Shown piece by piece: positions 1 to 8,423 of a DNA stretch of 34,967 nucleotides. Numbering within the stretch: position 1 is the stretch's first letter; the number at the start of each line of letters is the position of its first letter. Source of the stretch: Solimonas sp964507195 (GTDB lineage: Bacteria; Pseudomonadota; Gammaproteobacteria; Nevskiales; Nevskiaceae). The stretch spans positions 1-34,967 of the forward strand of contig CAZDPA010000021.1 of the NCBI GenBank assembly GCA_964507195.1, written 5' to 3'. Below the pieces are notes generated by a model. It saw nothing but the letters and a program-made list of their open reading frames with translations. It was not told the DNA's origin and did not search any database. The translations under genes were made by a program, and so were the position numbers.

Positions 1-1404
1 GTCGGCCGGCTCGCCCGCGGTGTGGTTGCCGAAGATCAGGTTATGGCTGATCGTCGTGCCGGAGCCGACCGGCTGCTCCCACGTGCCGGTGCCGTGGTTG
101 ACGATCACGTTGTTGCGGAAGGTCCAGGCGTTATGGTTGTCGCCGTCCCAGCCGGACTGGAAGGTCGGGCGCGACGCCAGACCGGGCGCGATGTAGGCGG
201 TGTTGTTGTAGATCTTCGCGCCGGACATCAGGCCGCTGGAGAGCGTGAAGACGCCGTTGGCGGCGAAGGCATCGTTGACGCTGAGGTTGTAGCGCACGGT
301 CGCGTTCGTGCCGGAGAACAACCCGCCCATCAGCAATATCATGCCGCCCTCGTTGTCGTGGCTGTAGTTGTACTGCACGACGGAATTGCTGGTCATCAGG
401 TCGACGTCGTAGGCCTGCCCGTCGACGACGTGGAAGCGCACGCCGGAGACCTCGTTGTACTGCATCGTGCTGTTCGTCGTCTTGGCGATGAACATGCCGA
501 CGGTGCCGGGCTGGGTCGATCCGGGCACAGTGACCAGGCCGGCTGTGTCGATCCGGTTGTGCTCGATGAGGTTGTTCACCGACCCGGCGAGGATGATGCC
601 GTCGCCTTCAATGTCCTTCAGCCGGTTGCCGGCGATCGTGACGTTCTTGCTCAACGCGTTCTGGGCGACGAGGTAGAAGAGGAAGCCCGTCGAATTGTCG
701 TTGAAGACGATGCCTGTGCGGCCGACGCGTTCGACGACGTTGTCGAGAATCTGCACGCCGTCATAGCTGCTGGAGCCGTTCGACAGGCCGTTCATCGTGT
801 CGGCCACGACGGCGATGCCGCCGTTGGTCTGCGCGTTGGCGCCGGAGCACTCGAAGCAGCCGTTGACACTGTGGACATAGTTGTCGCGGATGACGATGCC
901 GAACTTGCCGGTGCCGCTGGTGTTGTAGACCATGATGCCGCTGCGGTTCAGGCCACGGGCCGACGTGGTCCCGACGTTGTTCGTGCCGTCGTCGTTGACG
1001 ACCTCGAGCCCGGTCACCGTCCAGTGCGAGACGTTGTGCAGCAGCACCGCCGCGCCGCCGGCACCACCACCGGCCACGTTGCGTCCGTCGACGATCGGGC
1101 GCGGGCCATCGCCATAGGCGCCGATCGTGATCGGGTTGCCGCTCACACCCGAGCCGCGCGGCTTGAGCTGCTCTACCCACTGTTGTCCAGCGCGCAGAAG
1201 AATCTTGTCCCCCGCCGAGAAAGTCGCCGCGTTGACCTTCGCAAGTGTCTTCCACGCCGCTGCCTGGCTCGTGCCGGCGTTACTGTCCGATCCTCCGGTT
1301 GCATCGACGTAGTACGTCGTGTTCGCGGCGAACGCCGGCATGGCGCCGAGCAGTGCGCTCGCGACAGCAATGGCCGTCGCCCAGATCGTGAGATTCTTTC
1401 TCAT
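1..1404 (-). CDS. Secreted right-handed parallel beta-helix repeat protein (3' end beyond window)
   Basis: An open frame runs without a stop from the ATG at 1404 to base 1, giving 468 codons, so the C-terminus lies outside the window. A GGAGGA ribosome-binding site (1411-1416) sits just upstream. Residues 1-26 form a clear signal peptide (basic start, hydrophobic core, APAFA-type end near MPAFA), so the protein is exported. The mature protein begins with a YYVDATGGSDSNAGTS-type segment, typical of the DUF1565/PbH1 entry to secreted beta-helix proteins. Long runs of Asn-rich rungs follow (patterns such as RDNYVHS, ILDNVVERV, IAGNRLKDIEGDGI, IEHNRID, MQYNEVSG, VQYNYSHDNEGG, VRYNLSVND, IYNNTAYI, FRNNVIVN). 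This is the fold of polysaccharide lyases, hydrolases and some adhesins, but no catalytic set can be named, so the substrate is unknown. The opposite-strand 477-codon ORF over it is a shadow. Confidence 0.85.
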   Translation of the reverse strand, partial: MRKNLTIWATAIAVASALLGAMPAFAANTTYYVDATGGSDSNAGTSQAAAWKTLAKVNAATFSAGDKILLRAGQQWVEQLKPRGSGVSGNPITIGAYGDGPRPIVDGRNVAGGGAGGAAVLLHNVSHWTVTGLEVVNDDGTNNVGTTSARGLNRSGIMVYNTSGTGKFGIVIRDNYVHSVNGCFECSGANAQTNGGIAVVADTMNGLSNGSSSYDGVQILDNVVERVGRTGIVFNDNSTGFLFYLVAQNALSKNVTIAGNRLKDIEGDGIILAGSVNNLIEHNRIDTAGLVTVPGSTQPGTVGMFIAKTTNSTMQYNEVSGVRFHVVDGQAYDVDLMTSNSVVQYNYSHDNEGGMILLMGGLFSGTNATVRYNLSVNDAFAANGVFTLSSGLMSGAKIYNNTAYIAPGLASRPTFQSGWDGDNHNAWTFRNNVIVNHGTGTWEQPVGSGTTISHNLIFGNHTAGEPAD

Positions 1405-1429
1405 CAAAACTCCTCCGTGGTGAACGCAC

Positions 1430-1454
1430 CAGACGACAATGGCCGCATCGTCTG
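1430..1454. repeat. 7-11-7 inverted repeat upstream of the beta-helix gene
   Basis: CAGACGA (1430-1436) and TCGTCTG (1448-1454) are exact inverted repeats 11 bp apart. They lie 26-50 bp upstream of the beta-helix start codon, between its ribosome-binding site and the divergent araC-type gene. The position would suit an operator or a 5'-leader hairpin. No binding protein can be assigned. Confidence 0.4.
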
Positions 1455-1613
1455 AAGTGCATTGAATGAAGCGAAAAGGGTGCAGATCTGCTTTCTTCCT
1501 CGGGCGCATTTTGCGCCGGCAGCTGAAGGGCTTTCCGGACCGGAGTTGCGATTTCCGGACAGGTGGCATGCGGGCCTGTACGCATTTTCTGACGCTCGGG
1601 GAACACCCGTGAT

Positions 1614-1622
1614 TGCTATATT
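1614..1622 (+). promoter_or_regulatory. Possible extended -10 promoter for the araC-type gene
   Basis: TGCTATATT carries an extended -10 (TGn followed by TATATT at 1617-1622). It would start transcription near 1629, about 38 bp before the chosen ATG. No good -35 hexamer is visible at 17 bp, which extended -10 promoters tolerate. This is a weak prediction from sequence alone. Confidence 0.3.
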
Positions 1623-1666
1623 CGCGCACGACAGACGGCCCTGCTGCGGGCACCGGTGACTTGAAC

Positions 1667-2668
1667 ATGCAGATTTCCCGAAGCATCTACAGTGTTGTGC
1701 AGATGATCGACGTAGCAGCAGAGCACGGGATGAGCGTCACGGCTTGTCTGGAGAATTCAGGCATCGCGCCTGAGCAGTTGCACCAGTTGGAGTCCCAGGT
1801 CTACCCGCAGCAGGAATGCACTGTTATCGCCAATATCGTGCGCGGGTTGCCTCGCGTGCCGGACCTGGGCCTGCGTATGGCCGCGCGATTCCACATGCCG
1901 GTCTATGGTGTCCTGACATTTGCAATGTGCAGCTGCGCCACGGCCGGCGATGCCATCGATCTGGGCCTTGGCTACCATGACCTGAGCTTCACGCTGGTGG
2001 ACAAACGCCAGGAAGTGATTGGCAACGACCTGATCTTCACCTTCGGAGATCGTCACATTCCTGCTCCATTGCGCCAGATCGTCGTCGAGCGGGACATGTT
2101 TGCCCTGCAGCGGGTGATAGACGAAATGTTGTCGCGCCACATTCCGAAGCGCAGCGTGTGCTTCGCCTACCCTCCACCGCCACATGCCAGGCAGTACACC
2201 GAACTTCTGGGCATCGAGCCTGAATTCGACGCGCCGGCGCATCAGATCGTTGTCGACGCCAATTTCCGGAAGATGCCCATGCCTCAAGCCAGCGCTGCCA
2301 TGCTCCGGCATTGTGTGGCACAGCTGCAGGCAATCATGGCGCGGCGCAAAACCTGGAGCGGCACTGCCGGCAGGGTCCGCGACATGCTACTGCGCAATCC
2401 CTGGATGGGACCCGACATGGAGGCGGTTGCGGCCAAACTGCGCATGACCTCACGGAACCTGCGTCGCATGCTGGAAGCGGAGAACACGTCCTTCAGGAGC
2501 TTGTCGGACGAAGTCCGGCAGACACTCGCAGAAGAAATGCTTGGCCTCGGAAAATTCAGCGTCAAGGACGTGGCCACCCGGCTGGGCTATAGCGAGGTTT
2601 CCAGTTTCACCAATGCTTTCAAGCGTTGGACCGGCAGGGCGCCGCGAGACTGGCGATCGGTCCAATGA
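1667..2668 (+). CDS. AraC-family transcriptional regulator (Arabinose_bd-like N-terminus)
   Basis: A 333-residue protein. The N-terminal about 200 residues resemble the Arabinose_bd-type sensor domain of OruR/ArgR-like AraC regulators (SVVQMIDVAAEHGMSVTACLE near the start, then the conserved PDLGLRMAARFHMPVYGVLTFA stretch). The last 90 residues form the double helix-turn-helix: MEAVAAKLRMTSRNLRRML is the first and VKDVATRLGYSEVSSFTNAF the second, ending in WTGRAPRDWR, the usual AraC signature. An in-frame GTG 18 codons upstream (1613) exists, but the ATG at 1667 fits the family start, and the candidate promoter overlaps the upstream GTG. It is divergent from the beta-helix gene with 262 bp between the starts, so it could control that gene; this is inference from layout only. 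The inducer is unknown. Confidence 0.88.
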   Translation: MQISRSIYSVVQMIDVAAEHGMSVTACLENSGIAPEQLHQLESQVYPQQECTVIANIVRGLPRVPDLGLRMAARFHMPVYGVLTFAMCSCATAGDAIDLGLGYHDLSFTLVDKRQEVIGNDLIFTFGDRHIPAPLRQIVVERDMFALQRVIDEMLSRHIPKRSVCFAYPPPPHARQYTELLGIEPEFDAPAHQIVVDANFRKMPMPQASAAMLRHCVAQLQAIMARRKTWSGTAGRVRDMLLRNPWMGPDMEAVAAKLRMTSRNLRRMLEAENTSFRSLSDEVRQTLAEEMLGLGKFSVKDVATRLGYSEVSSFTNAFKRWTGRAPRDWRSVQ

Positions 2669-2787
2669 CCTTCAGCCGGAGATCCGTTGCGCATCGGCTC
2701 AGCTGCCAGTCGTAGCCGACCGGAGCTGGCACATCAGCAACGACAACCGTTCTGCCTCGGCCTGCACCGACGCACAGTCGCAGCGCC

Positions 2788-4197
2788 CTACCACACGCCG
2801 TTGGTCACCCTGAGCACGTAGAAGCCGCTCTTGGTATCGCTGTACCAGATCTCCTTGCGCTCCGGCGCGAACGCGGGTCTGGACACGGCGTTGTTGCCGC
2901 CGTTGCTCAACATTGGCGCGTTGAAGTAAGCGACCTCGCGCGGATTGCGGACATCGCGGATGTCGAACACGCGCAGGCCGGACAGAATCATGCTGCAGGC
3001 GGCGATGTCCGGATCGACCATGCTCGGCACACCGCAATAGTGGCCGGCGTAGCCGCCGATGATGCCACCCGCACCCGGATCGTCCTTGGTGGCTTCGCGA
3101 TTTTCAGGTTGATGCACTTCGAGCCTGAGTTCGGAGACGACGAAGGGCTGGGTCTCGTCGCTGATGTCGATGATGCGCGCCGCACCGACGTTGACGCCGT
3201 TGGGCGCCGGCAGTCCGCGATCGCTGTTGCTCGCGAACTCGTCGATCTCGAGCAGGTAGGGCTTGCCGTTGCGCGAGAACGGCATCGCGTTCTGCGGGAT
3301 GCTCATGTTGTCCCAGACCAGCCGCGAGATCTCGCGCACCGCTGGGTTGGGCTTGCGTGCCTGGATATCGGAAACGTCGAGTATGACCAGACCGGTATTC
3401 GTGAACGTGCCTGAAGCCAGATAGGCGCGATTGCCGTCGGCGCTGATTCCGAGGCCATGCGACTGGTAGTTGGTCGTCAGCAGGCGCTGCGGGCGCGAGG
3501 GATCGGAAATGTCGACTGCCGTCAATGTCGGCGTGCCGATCGACGAAGAGTAGAAGGTCTTGCCGTCGGGCGAGATGCCGCTTTCGTGACCCAGCACGCC
3601 GACCAGCGCCGATGAGCGCAGCTTGGGGGAGCGGCAGTCCTCGGACAGATCGTAGACGTCGACGATTCCGGGATAGGTGACGACATTGCCCATCACCGCC
3701 GCGAGCACGCCGGCGTCCTGCGAGACGACCAGTGATTCATGCGGCGACAGCATTGCCGGCGTGATCAGCCGCGTGCTGAGCTGCGGCTGGGTCGGATCGC
3801 TCATGTCCATGACATTCACGCCGACACCTTCCAGCAGGTTGGTCGGAAACAGCGTGGTCGTGTCGTAGTACGCGCACTCGCGACCCGATTTGTCGACGTA
3901 GCGCTCGACCTTGAAACCGGCAACGGTACCGATCGGATTGGGCGTGGTGTAGGAGCCGACCAGCTCGATGTTGCAGGTATAGCCTTCGGCAGCACGCCCG
4001 CTGGCCACCTCCTCCGCAGTGATCCGCCCCTGCATCCCGGTCTCGGGCCGCGAGCCAGGACCGCAGTCAGCCTTGGGCGTCGCGCCGCCGGTGTCGCCCG
4101 GCACTGGCGCAGACGAAACAGTGTCGGTGCTGCTGCCACAGGCAACGAGCGCTGCCAGCGCAAGCGCAATCAGTGAGGCTGACAGGAATGGCTGCAT
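2788..4197 (-). CDS. LVIVD-repeat beta-propeller lipoprotein
   Basis: A 469-residue protein. The ATG at 4197 is chosen because it opens a lipoprotein signal peptide (LVAC lipobox, Cys20) and follows a GGGGGAG ribosome-binding site; the frame stays open 19 codons further upstream without one. At least six LVIVD-type blades are visible, each with a hydrophobic strand then D-[IVLM]-[SR]-D: VNVMDMSDPTQPQ, VDVYDLSEDC, LTAVDISDPSRPQ, LVILDVSDIQ, ARIIDISDETQP and LRVFDIRDVRNPRE. The C-terminal WYSDTKSGFYVLRV is also typical of the family. LVIVD proteins are envelope-anchored propellers of poorly known function, usually annotated as hypothetical. It is convergent with the araC-type gene and stands alone. 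Family assignment is firm; cellular role is not known. Confidence 0.85.
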   Translation of the reverse strand: MQPFLSASLIALALAALVACGSSTDTVSSAPVPGDTGGATPKADCGPGSRPETGMQGRITAEEVASGRAAEGYTCNIELVGSYTTPNPIGTVAGFKVERYVDKSGRECAYYDTTTLFPTNLLEGVGVNVMDMSDPTQPQLSTRLITPAMLSPHESLVVSQDAGVLAAVMGNVVTYPGIVDVYDLSEDCRSPKLRSSALVGVLGHESGISPDGKTFYSSSIGTPTLTAVDISDPSRPQRLLTTNYQSHGLGISADGNRAYLASGTFTNTGLVILDVSDIQARKPNPAVREISRLVWDNMSIPQNAMPFSRNGKPYLLEIDEFASNSDRGLPAPNGVNVGAARIIDISDETQPFVVSELRLEVHQPENREATKDDPGAGGIIGGYAGHYCGVPSMVDPDIAACSMILSGLRVFDIRDVRNPREVAYFNAPMLSNGGNNAVSRPAFAPERKEIWYSDTKSGFYVLRVTNGVW

Positions 4198-4404
4198 GGC
4201 GTGGTTCTCCCCCGGCCATTGTTTGGAACAGCCTAGCGCCATCAACACGGGCACAATAGGTCAGCGACCGCCATCGGACTAGACTGGGGCTGCAAGAGAT
4301 ACCCGCTACAAGCCGAGTTCCGGGTCAGTGCTGCCTGATCCGGCCCGGCTGGTACACAATTTCAGTCTCGCTCCAAGGAAGCCCTGCACGGGTTCCCGTT
4401 CGTG

Positions 4405-4492
4405 TCGAGTGCCGGCGAAGCCGGTGTATCGAGACACCAGGGCTGAAGTCGCGGCCTCTCGATACACCTTGCGCTCCGCACAAGGCACTCGA
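4405..4492. repeat. REP-like palindrome with side hairpins in a 361-bp gene-free stretch
   Basis: Two nested pairs of exact inverted repeats are present: TCGAGTGCC (4405-4413) with GGCACTCGA (4484-4492), and GGTGTATCGAGA (4423-4434) with TCTCGATACACC (4457-4468). Between the arms on each side sits a small hairpin: GGC-GAA-GCC at 4414-4422 on the left and TTGCGC-TCC-GCACAA at 4469-4483 on the right (one mismatch). The terminal loop is 22 nt. The whole would fold into a stem with two side arms, a shape seen in REP/BIME-type mobile repeats. It lies between the divergent LVIVD lipoprotein and dehydrogenase genes. The rest of the gap (4198-4404, 4493-4558) shows nothing further that can be supported. 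Confidence 0.7.
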
Positions 4493-4558
4493 GGCGAACG
4501 GATGTAGTGGCACCTGTGCAGAACCTCCCTAAAGGGGCCACGTTACGAGGACGCACGC

Positions 4559-5575
4559 ATGAAGCAGGTGTTCATCACCGCCGCCGGTGGGCCCGACAAG
4601 CTGCAGCTTCGCGAGTCACCGGATCCCGCGCCGACCGGCAAGCAGCTGCGCATCCGCGTCAAGGCGACCGGCATCAACTTCGCTGACATCCTCGCGCGCA
4701 AGGGACTCTACCCCGACGCGCCGAAGCTTCCCGCCGTTGTCGGCTACGAAGTGTCAGGGATCATCGACGCGGCCGGGCCGGAAGCGGTCATGGATTGGGT
4801 CGGCAAGGAGGTCTTCGCGCTCACCCGCTTCAACGGCTATGCGGATACCGTCGTTGTCGAAGAACATCAGGTCTTTTCCAAACCGGCCGCACTGTTGTAC
4901 GAGCAATGCGCCGCGATTCCGGTGAACTACCTCACCGCATGGCAGCTCATGGTCGTGATGGGCAGCCTGTCCAAGGACGAAACCGTGCTGATCCATAACG
5001 CCGGCAGCGGCGTCGGGCTCGCGGCCATCGACATCGGCCGGCATATTGGTTGCCGGATGATCGGCACCGCGAGCCCCGGCAAGCACGCGTTCCTGAAAAG
5101 TCGCGGCCTGCATGAGGCCATCGACTACAGCGCCGGCGACTGGTATCCGGAGCTGATGCGCCTGACCGCAGACCGCGGCGTCGAGCTGATCCTCGATCCG
5201 CTCGGCGGCAGTCACTGGAAGAAGAGCTACAAGGCCCTGCGTCACACCGGCCGCCTCGGCATGTTCGGCATCTCCACAGCCGTCGAGTCCTCGCTGCCCG
5301 GGCCGCTGAAACTCGTCGCAGTCGGAATCGGCTTGCCGCTGTTCAATCCGATCGGCCTGATGAACCAGAACCGCGCGGTGTTCGGCGTGAACATGGGGCA
5401 TCTCTGGCACGAGCCCGACAAGGTCGCGAACTGGATGGCGGAGATCCTGCGCGGCGTCGACGAGGGCTGGATACGGCCGCACGTCGACAAGGCGTTTCCG
5501 CTCGCGCAGGCCGGAGAGGCGCAGGCCTACATCGAAGCGCGCAGGAACACCGGCAAGGTCGTGCTGACCGTGTAG
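4559..5575 (+). CDS. VAT1-like / quinone-oxidoreductase-family medium-chain dehydrogenase
   Basis: A 338-residue NAD(P)H-dependent MDR protein of about the usual family length. The N-terminal GroES-like catalytic domain (ATGINFADILARKGLYP, LPAVVGYEVSG) lacks the Cys/His set of zinc alcohol dehydrogenases. This places it with zeta-crystallin/quinone reductases, closest by eye to VAT-1 homologues. The Rossmann nucleotide-binding motif is NAGSGVG at residues 147-153, followed by a typical second strand (GCRMIGTAS). The ATG follows CGAGGA at a suitable distance. It likely reduces quinones or alpha,beta-unsaturated carbonyls in the cytoplasm, but the substrate cannot be told. It is transcribed toward the DUF6351 gene, with a strong stem-loop between them. 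Confidence 0.87.
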   Translation: MKQVFITAAGGPDKLQLRESPDPAPTGKQLRIRVKATGINFADILARKGLYPDAPKLPAVVGYEVSGIIDAAGPEAVMDWVGKEVFALTRFNGYADTVVVEEHQVFSKPAALLYEQCAAIPVNYLTAWQLMVVMGSLSKDETVLIHNAGSGVGLAAIDIGRHIGCRMIGTASPGKHAFLKSRGLHEAIDYSAGDWYPELMRLTADRGVELILDPLGGSHWKKSYKALRHTGRLGMFGISTAVESSLPGPLKLVAVGIGLPLFNPIGLMNQNRAVFGVNMGHLWHEPDKVANWMAEILRGVDEGWIRPHVDKAFPLAQAGEAQAYIEARRNTGKVVLTV

Positions 5576-5715
5576 TCGCTTCAGCTGCGACATCATTGAG
5601 CACGACGCGCCTTCGATCCGGAAAAAATACTCCGGAAACTCCACGGTCCAGACGGCACTGGATACGGCGACTGAGCTGCAGGCCGGTCGTCGATCGATCT
5701 TTCAGCAGCGCAAAG

Positions 5716-5745
5716 CGGCCGCTTGCGGTGATTCGCAAGCGGCCG
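5716..5745. terminator. Stem-loop between convergent genes
   Basis: CGGCCGCTTGCG (5716-5727) and CGCAAGCGGCCG (5734-5745) form a perfect 12-bp GC-rich stem with a 6-nt loop. It lies 140 bp after the dehydrogenase stop and 17 bp after the minus-strand DUF6351 stop. On the minus strand a short CTTTGC follows the stem, so the T-tract is poor. It probably works as a shared terminator, best placed for the DUF6351 gene. Confidence 0.65.
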
Positions 5746-5761
5746 GATCACGCAGAACGCG

Positions 5762-8179
5762 CTACGGATACACGAACGCCGGGCTGTTCCAGCCGCCGCG
5801 CGATTGTTCCGGCATCGCCGGCAGCGGCGTGCCGCCGTAGACAACCTCGTCGGCATCGCCGTAACCGAGCCAGGGAATCGTGTGCTGCTTGCCCTGGCCG
5901 GGCTGCGAGTAGTCGCAGACGCCTTCGGGGAAGACTGCCTGCATCTGTGCCCACTCCTCGTCGCTGAAGGCAATCGACCCGTAGTCGTCGTTGCGGTTCA
6001 GCGGTTTGAGCTGGCACTTGTGATCGTCGTAGGTGCCGGCCTGGTCGGCGACCCCGCGCGGCACGCTGAACTCGGTGCGCAGGGTCTGGCCGACGATGCC
6101 GGCGCCGCAGACCGCGTTGAGCACCGGGTCGACGATGATGCCGAGCGCCGGATCGATCACCGGCAGCAGACCCTGGTGCAGCTGGTACAGGATGGGCCCA
6201 AGCGTCGTGCCGAACAGCTGATCGAGCGTCGGCTGCAGCACCGGCACGGCAATGCCGTCCGGGCTGGCCAGCGCAGAGACGGCACTGCAGCGGTCCTGCA
6301 CATCGCCCGGGCGGTTCTGCACCACCTTTTCCTGCAGCGGCACTTCGCGCGCATCGGCCTCGATCGCCGCCATCCAGCGGTCCATCGCGATCAGCGCTTC
6401 GGTCGAGTAATGCGGATCGCCAATCAGCGGCGTCTCGCCGTACCAGATGACATGGTTGTCGTGGTGACCCTGCTCGCGGTCGAGGCGCTTGCGCATCGTC
6501 CAGGCCCATTGCGCCTCATGCGCAAGGCCCGGATCCGGACCACGGTGATCGATGATCGCGACGTTGCCGAGATTGCTGGCGCTGTTGAGCCAGCCGGTGC
6601 GGTACATGTTCGGCAAGGCCGGCAGGTCGGCCTTCAGACGCTGCTCGGTGTACTCGGCGTCCGGGTTCATGCCGCCGATCTTGGCGTTCAGATCGACGAA
6701 CATCGCCGGCGTGATGATGCCGGCGCGCAGCGCATGCAGGCCGTACTGCACGCCGACATTGTCGACCGGGATGCCGCCGAAGCCGCGGCCCGCAGCGAAC
6801 TCGGGGGGCGTCCAGTTCTCCGGCGCACGGGTGCCGAACAGGGTCTTCATGAAATCGAAGATGCCGCAGCGCACGCCGCCCGGATTGGTCTCGGCGTTGT
6901 AGATCTGCGCTTCATCGACGCAACCATCGTTCGGCGAAACCGCACCGACGAACAAGCCGATGTCGGCAACGATGGCATTCACCGGCAGCAGGTGACCTTC
7001 GACCGCAGCCCACTGCAGCGGATTCCAGATCACGCCGCTGGCCCACTTGTCCGGATGTTCCAGATAGCCGCGCAGCTGGTGGAAATCGAAGAACGATGCG
7101 CCCGGCGATGCGGTGTCCGGGAACGAGCACGTGACGATCAGGCCCTGGTAGATGCCAGGATAGGCATTGGCCACCGTCTGCTGTGCGATCGAGCCGCCCG
7201 AGCAACCGGCGCCGATCGTGTAGCGGATCTCGCCGTAGTGCTCGACCAGATGCTCCTTGGCCATCATCAGCGCTTCGGCGTTCATCGCGACGCTGCAGTT
7301 GTGCCCGGTATTCGCCATCGCCACCGACATCACTGCGAAACCGCGGCTCAGCGCTACGGTGGGGCTGTCGCCCAGCGACACCGGCAGCGCCGGCGGCAGG
7401 AAATCGAAGGTGCCGGAATAATCCGTCGTCGGTGCGCTGCCCGCGCCGTAGCCGCCACCGCAGCCGCCGCCGTGCGGCACGAAGATCTTGCCATTCCATT
7501 GCGCCTGCGGCGCCCACGGTTGCCATTCCTGGTCCGGCTGGTAGAGCACCGCGATGCGGTACTGGTCGCGGTTCTGGTAGCCGATCTCGACGCGCACGAT
7601 GAACGGCACTTCCAGGCCTTCGTCCGTCGTCGTCGTCGCCACGTCGGACGGTGGGTTCTCCGGGTCATAGTCCTGCAGGCCGCTGCTCAGCGGATTGGTC
7701 GACTTGTACAGATAGCTGAACTCGGCCGGCCTGTTGCACTGTGCATCGAGCGAGCCTTCCGGACAGTTCCACGGCTGGATCTGCGGACCGGAGAACACCG
7801 GACCGCCGTTGGGATAGTTGATCAGCGTCGCGCTGTCGGATGTGCCGGCGACACTGGCGGTCAGCCGGTTGGCACCGAGTTCGAGACCGCTGAGCAGACC
7901 CATGTAACGACCGTTGTCACGGGACGCGAACTGATCGCTCACGTCCCTGCCATTCAGCGCCACATCGGCGGACGATGCATTTTCCGGCAGCGCGATTTCC
8001 ACCAGCGCGTCGCCATTGCTGAGCAGATCGGATCGATTGGACAGCACCTTGATCAGGTCCGACGACTCGCCCTGCCCACCCGTCACCGGCGTCGATTCGC
8101 CGCAGGCCACCAACAGCAGGGCTCCGGCGAATGCCGGAACGCCACGCAGCAGAAAACGCAGCGCGTTACTTTTATTCAT
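5762..8179 (-). CDS. DUF6351-type lipoprotein, putative alpha/beta-hydrolase
   Basis: An 805-residue protein starting at an ATG after GAGGGG. The signal peptide ends in an LLVAC lipobox (Cys26), so it should be lipidated and sit in the envelope. The overall pattern matches the DUF6351 family: an N-terminal Ig-like segment with VLSNRSDLLSNGDALVEI, then a large domain with KIFVPHGGGCGGGYGAG, VMSVAMANTGHNC and IGAGCSGGSIAQQ. GCSGG at residues 325-329 has the G-x-S-x-G nucleophile-elbow form (Ser327), and PGIYQGLIVTCSFPD follows in the style of tannase/feruloyl-esterase-like folds. Family name is from memory of the consensus; enzyme activity is inferred from the elbow motif only. The 822-codon ORF on the opposite strand is a GC-driven shadow. 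It is downstream of, and co-directional with, the GST gene, but a 244-bp gap suggests its own promoter. Confidence 0.8.
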   Translation of the reverse strand: MNKSNALRFLLRGVPAFAGALLLVACGESTPVTGGQGESSDLIKVLSNRSDLLSNGDALVEIALPENASSADVALNGRDVSDQFASRDNGRYMGLLSGLELGANRLTASVAGTSDSATLINYPNGGPVFSGPQIQPWNCPEGSLDAQCNRPAEFSYLYKSTNPLSSGLQDYDPENPPSDVATTTTDEGLEVPFIVRVEIGYQNRDQYRIAVLYQPDQEWQPWAPQAQWNGKIFVPHGGGCGGGYGAGSAPTTDYSGTFDFLPPALPVSLGDSPTVALSRGFAVMSVAMANTGHNCSVAMNAEALMMAKEHLVEHYGEIRYTIGAGCSGGSIAQQTVANAYPGIYQGLIVTCSFPDTASPGASFFDFHQLRGYLEHPDKWASGVIWNPLQWAAVEGHLLPVNAIVADIGLFVGAVSPNDGCVDEAQIYNAETNPGGVRCGIFDFMKTLFGTRAPENWTPPEFAAGRGFGGIPVDNVGVQYGLHALRAGIITPAMFVDLNAKIGGMNPDAEYTEQRLKADLPALPNMYRTGWLNSASNLGNVAIIDHRGPDPGLAHEAQWAWTMRKRLDREQGHHDNHVIWYGETPLIGDPHYSTEALIAMDRWMAAIEADAREVPLQEKVVQNRPGDVQDRCSAVSALASPDGIAVPVLQPTLDQLFGTTLGPILYQLHQGLLPVIDPALGIIVDPVLNAVCGAGIVGQTLRTEFSVPRGVADQAGTYDDHKCQLKPLNRNDDYGSIAFSDEEWAQMQAVFPEGVCDYSQPGQGKQHTIPWLGYGDADEVVYGGTPLPAMPEQSRGGWNSPAFVYP

Positions 8180-8236
8180 TTGTGTTCCCCTCGCAGAATG
8201 CTTCGTACGCCAGCCAAGCCCCCTTGGCAGCGCGGC

Positions 8237-8242
8237 ATTCTA
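8237..8242 (-). promoter_or_regulatory. Possible -10 element for the DUF6351 gene
   Basis: On the minus strand TAGAAT lies 58 bp upstream of the ATG at 8179. No convincing -35 hexamer is seen at 16-18 bp. The remainder of the 244-bp gap up to the GST stop shows no gene or clear repeat. Confidence 0.28.
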
Positions 8243-8423
8243 GTACGACAGCGCCTCAGGGGTTGGCCGTGACCACGGCGACGCATCGATGTGGGACACG
8301 GCTTACGCCGACCGAGGGATTGTCGGTACCCGATGCGGATGCACCTCTGGCCGAATCACCGGCGCTTCCCGAAAGGTCACGCGCTGCGCATCTCGATGTC
8401 GAGCGGCGACACTGATCGCAGCC

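Noticed and set aside
22..1455. 477-codon plus-strand ORF
   Set aside because: It is antisense to the beta-helix gene, whose minus frame has a signal peptide, ribosome-binding site and clear repeat pattern; the plus translation is low-complexity Val/Asp/Arg-rich.
4498..4520. TGGCAC near 4510 as a sigma-54 promoter
   Set aside because: The GC dinucleotide is not at the required distance from GG, so the -24/-12 pattern fails.
5804..8272. 822-codon plus-strand ORF
   Set aside because: Antisense shadow of the DUF6351 gene caused by high third-position G/C; Arg/His-rich with no domain.
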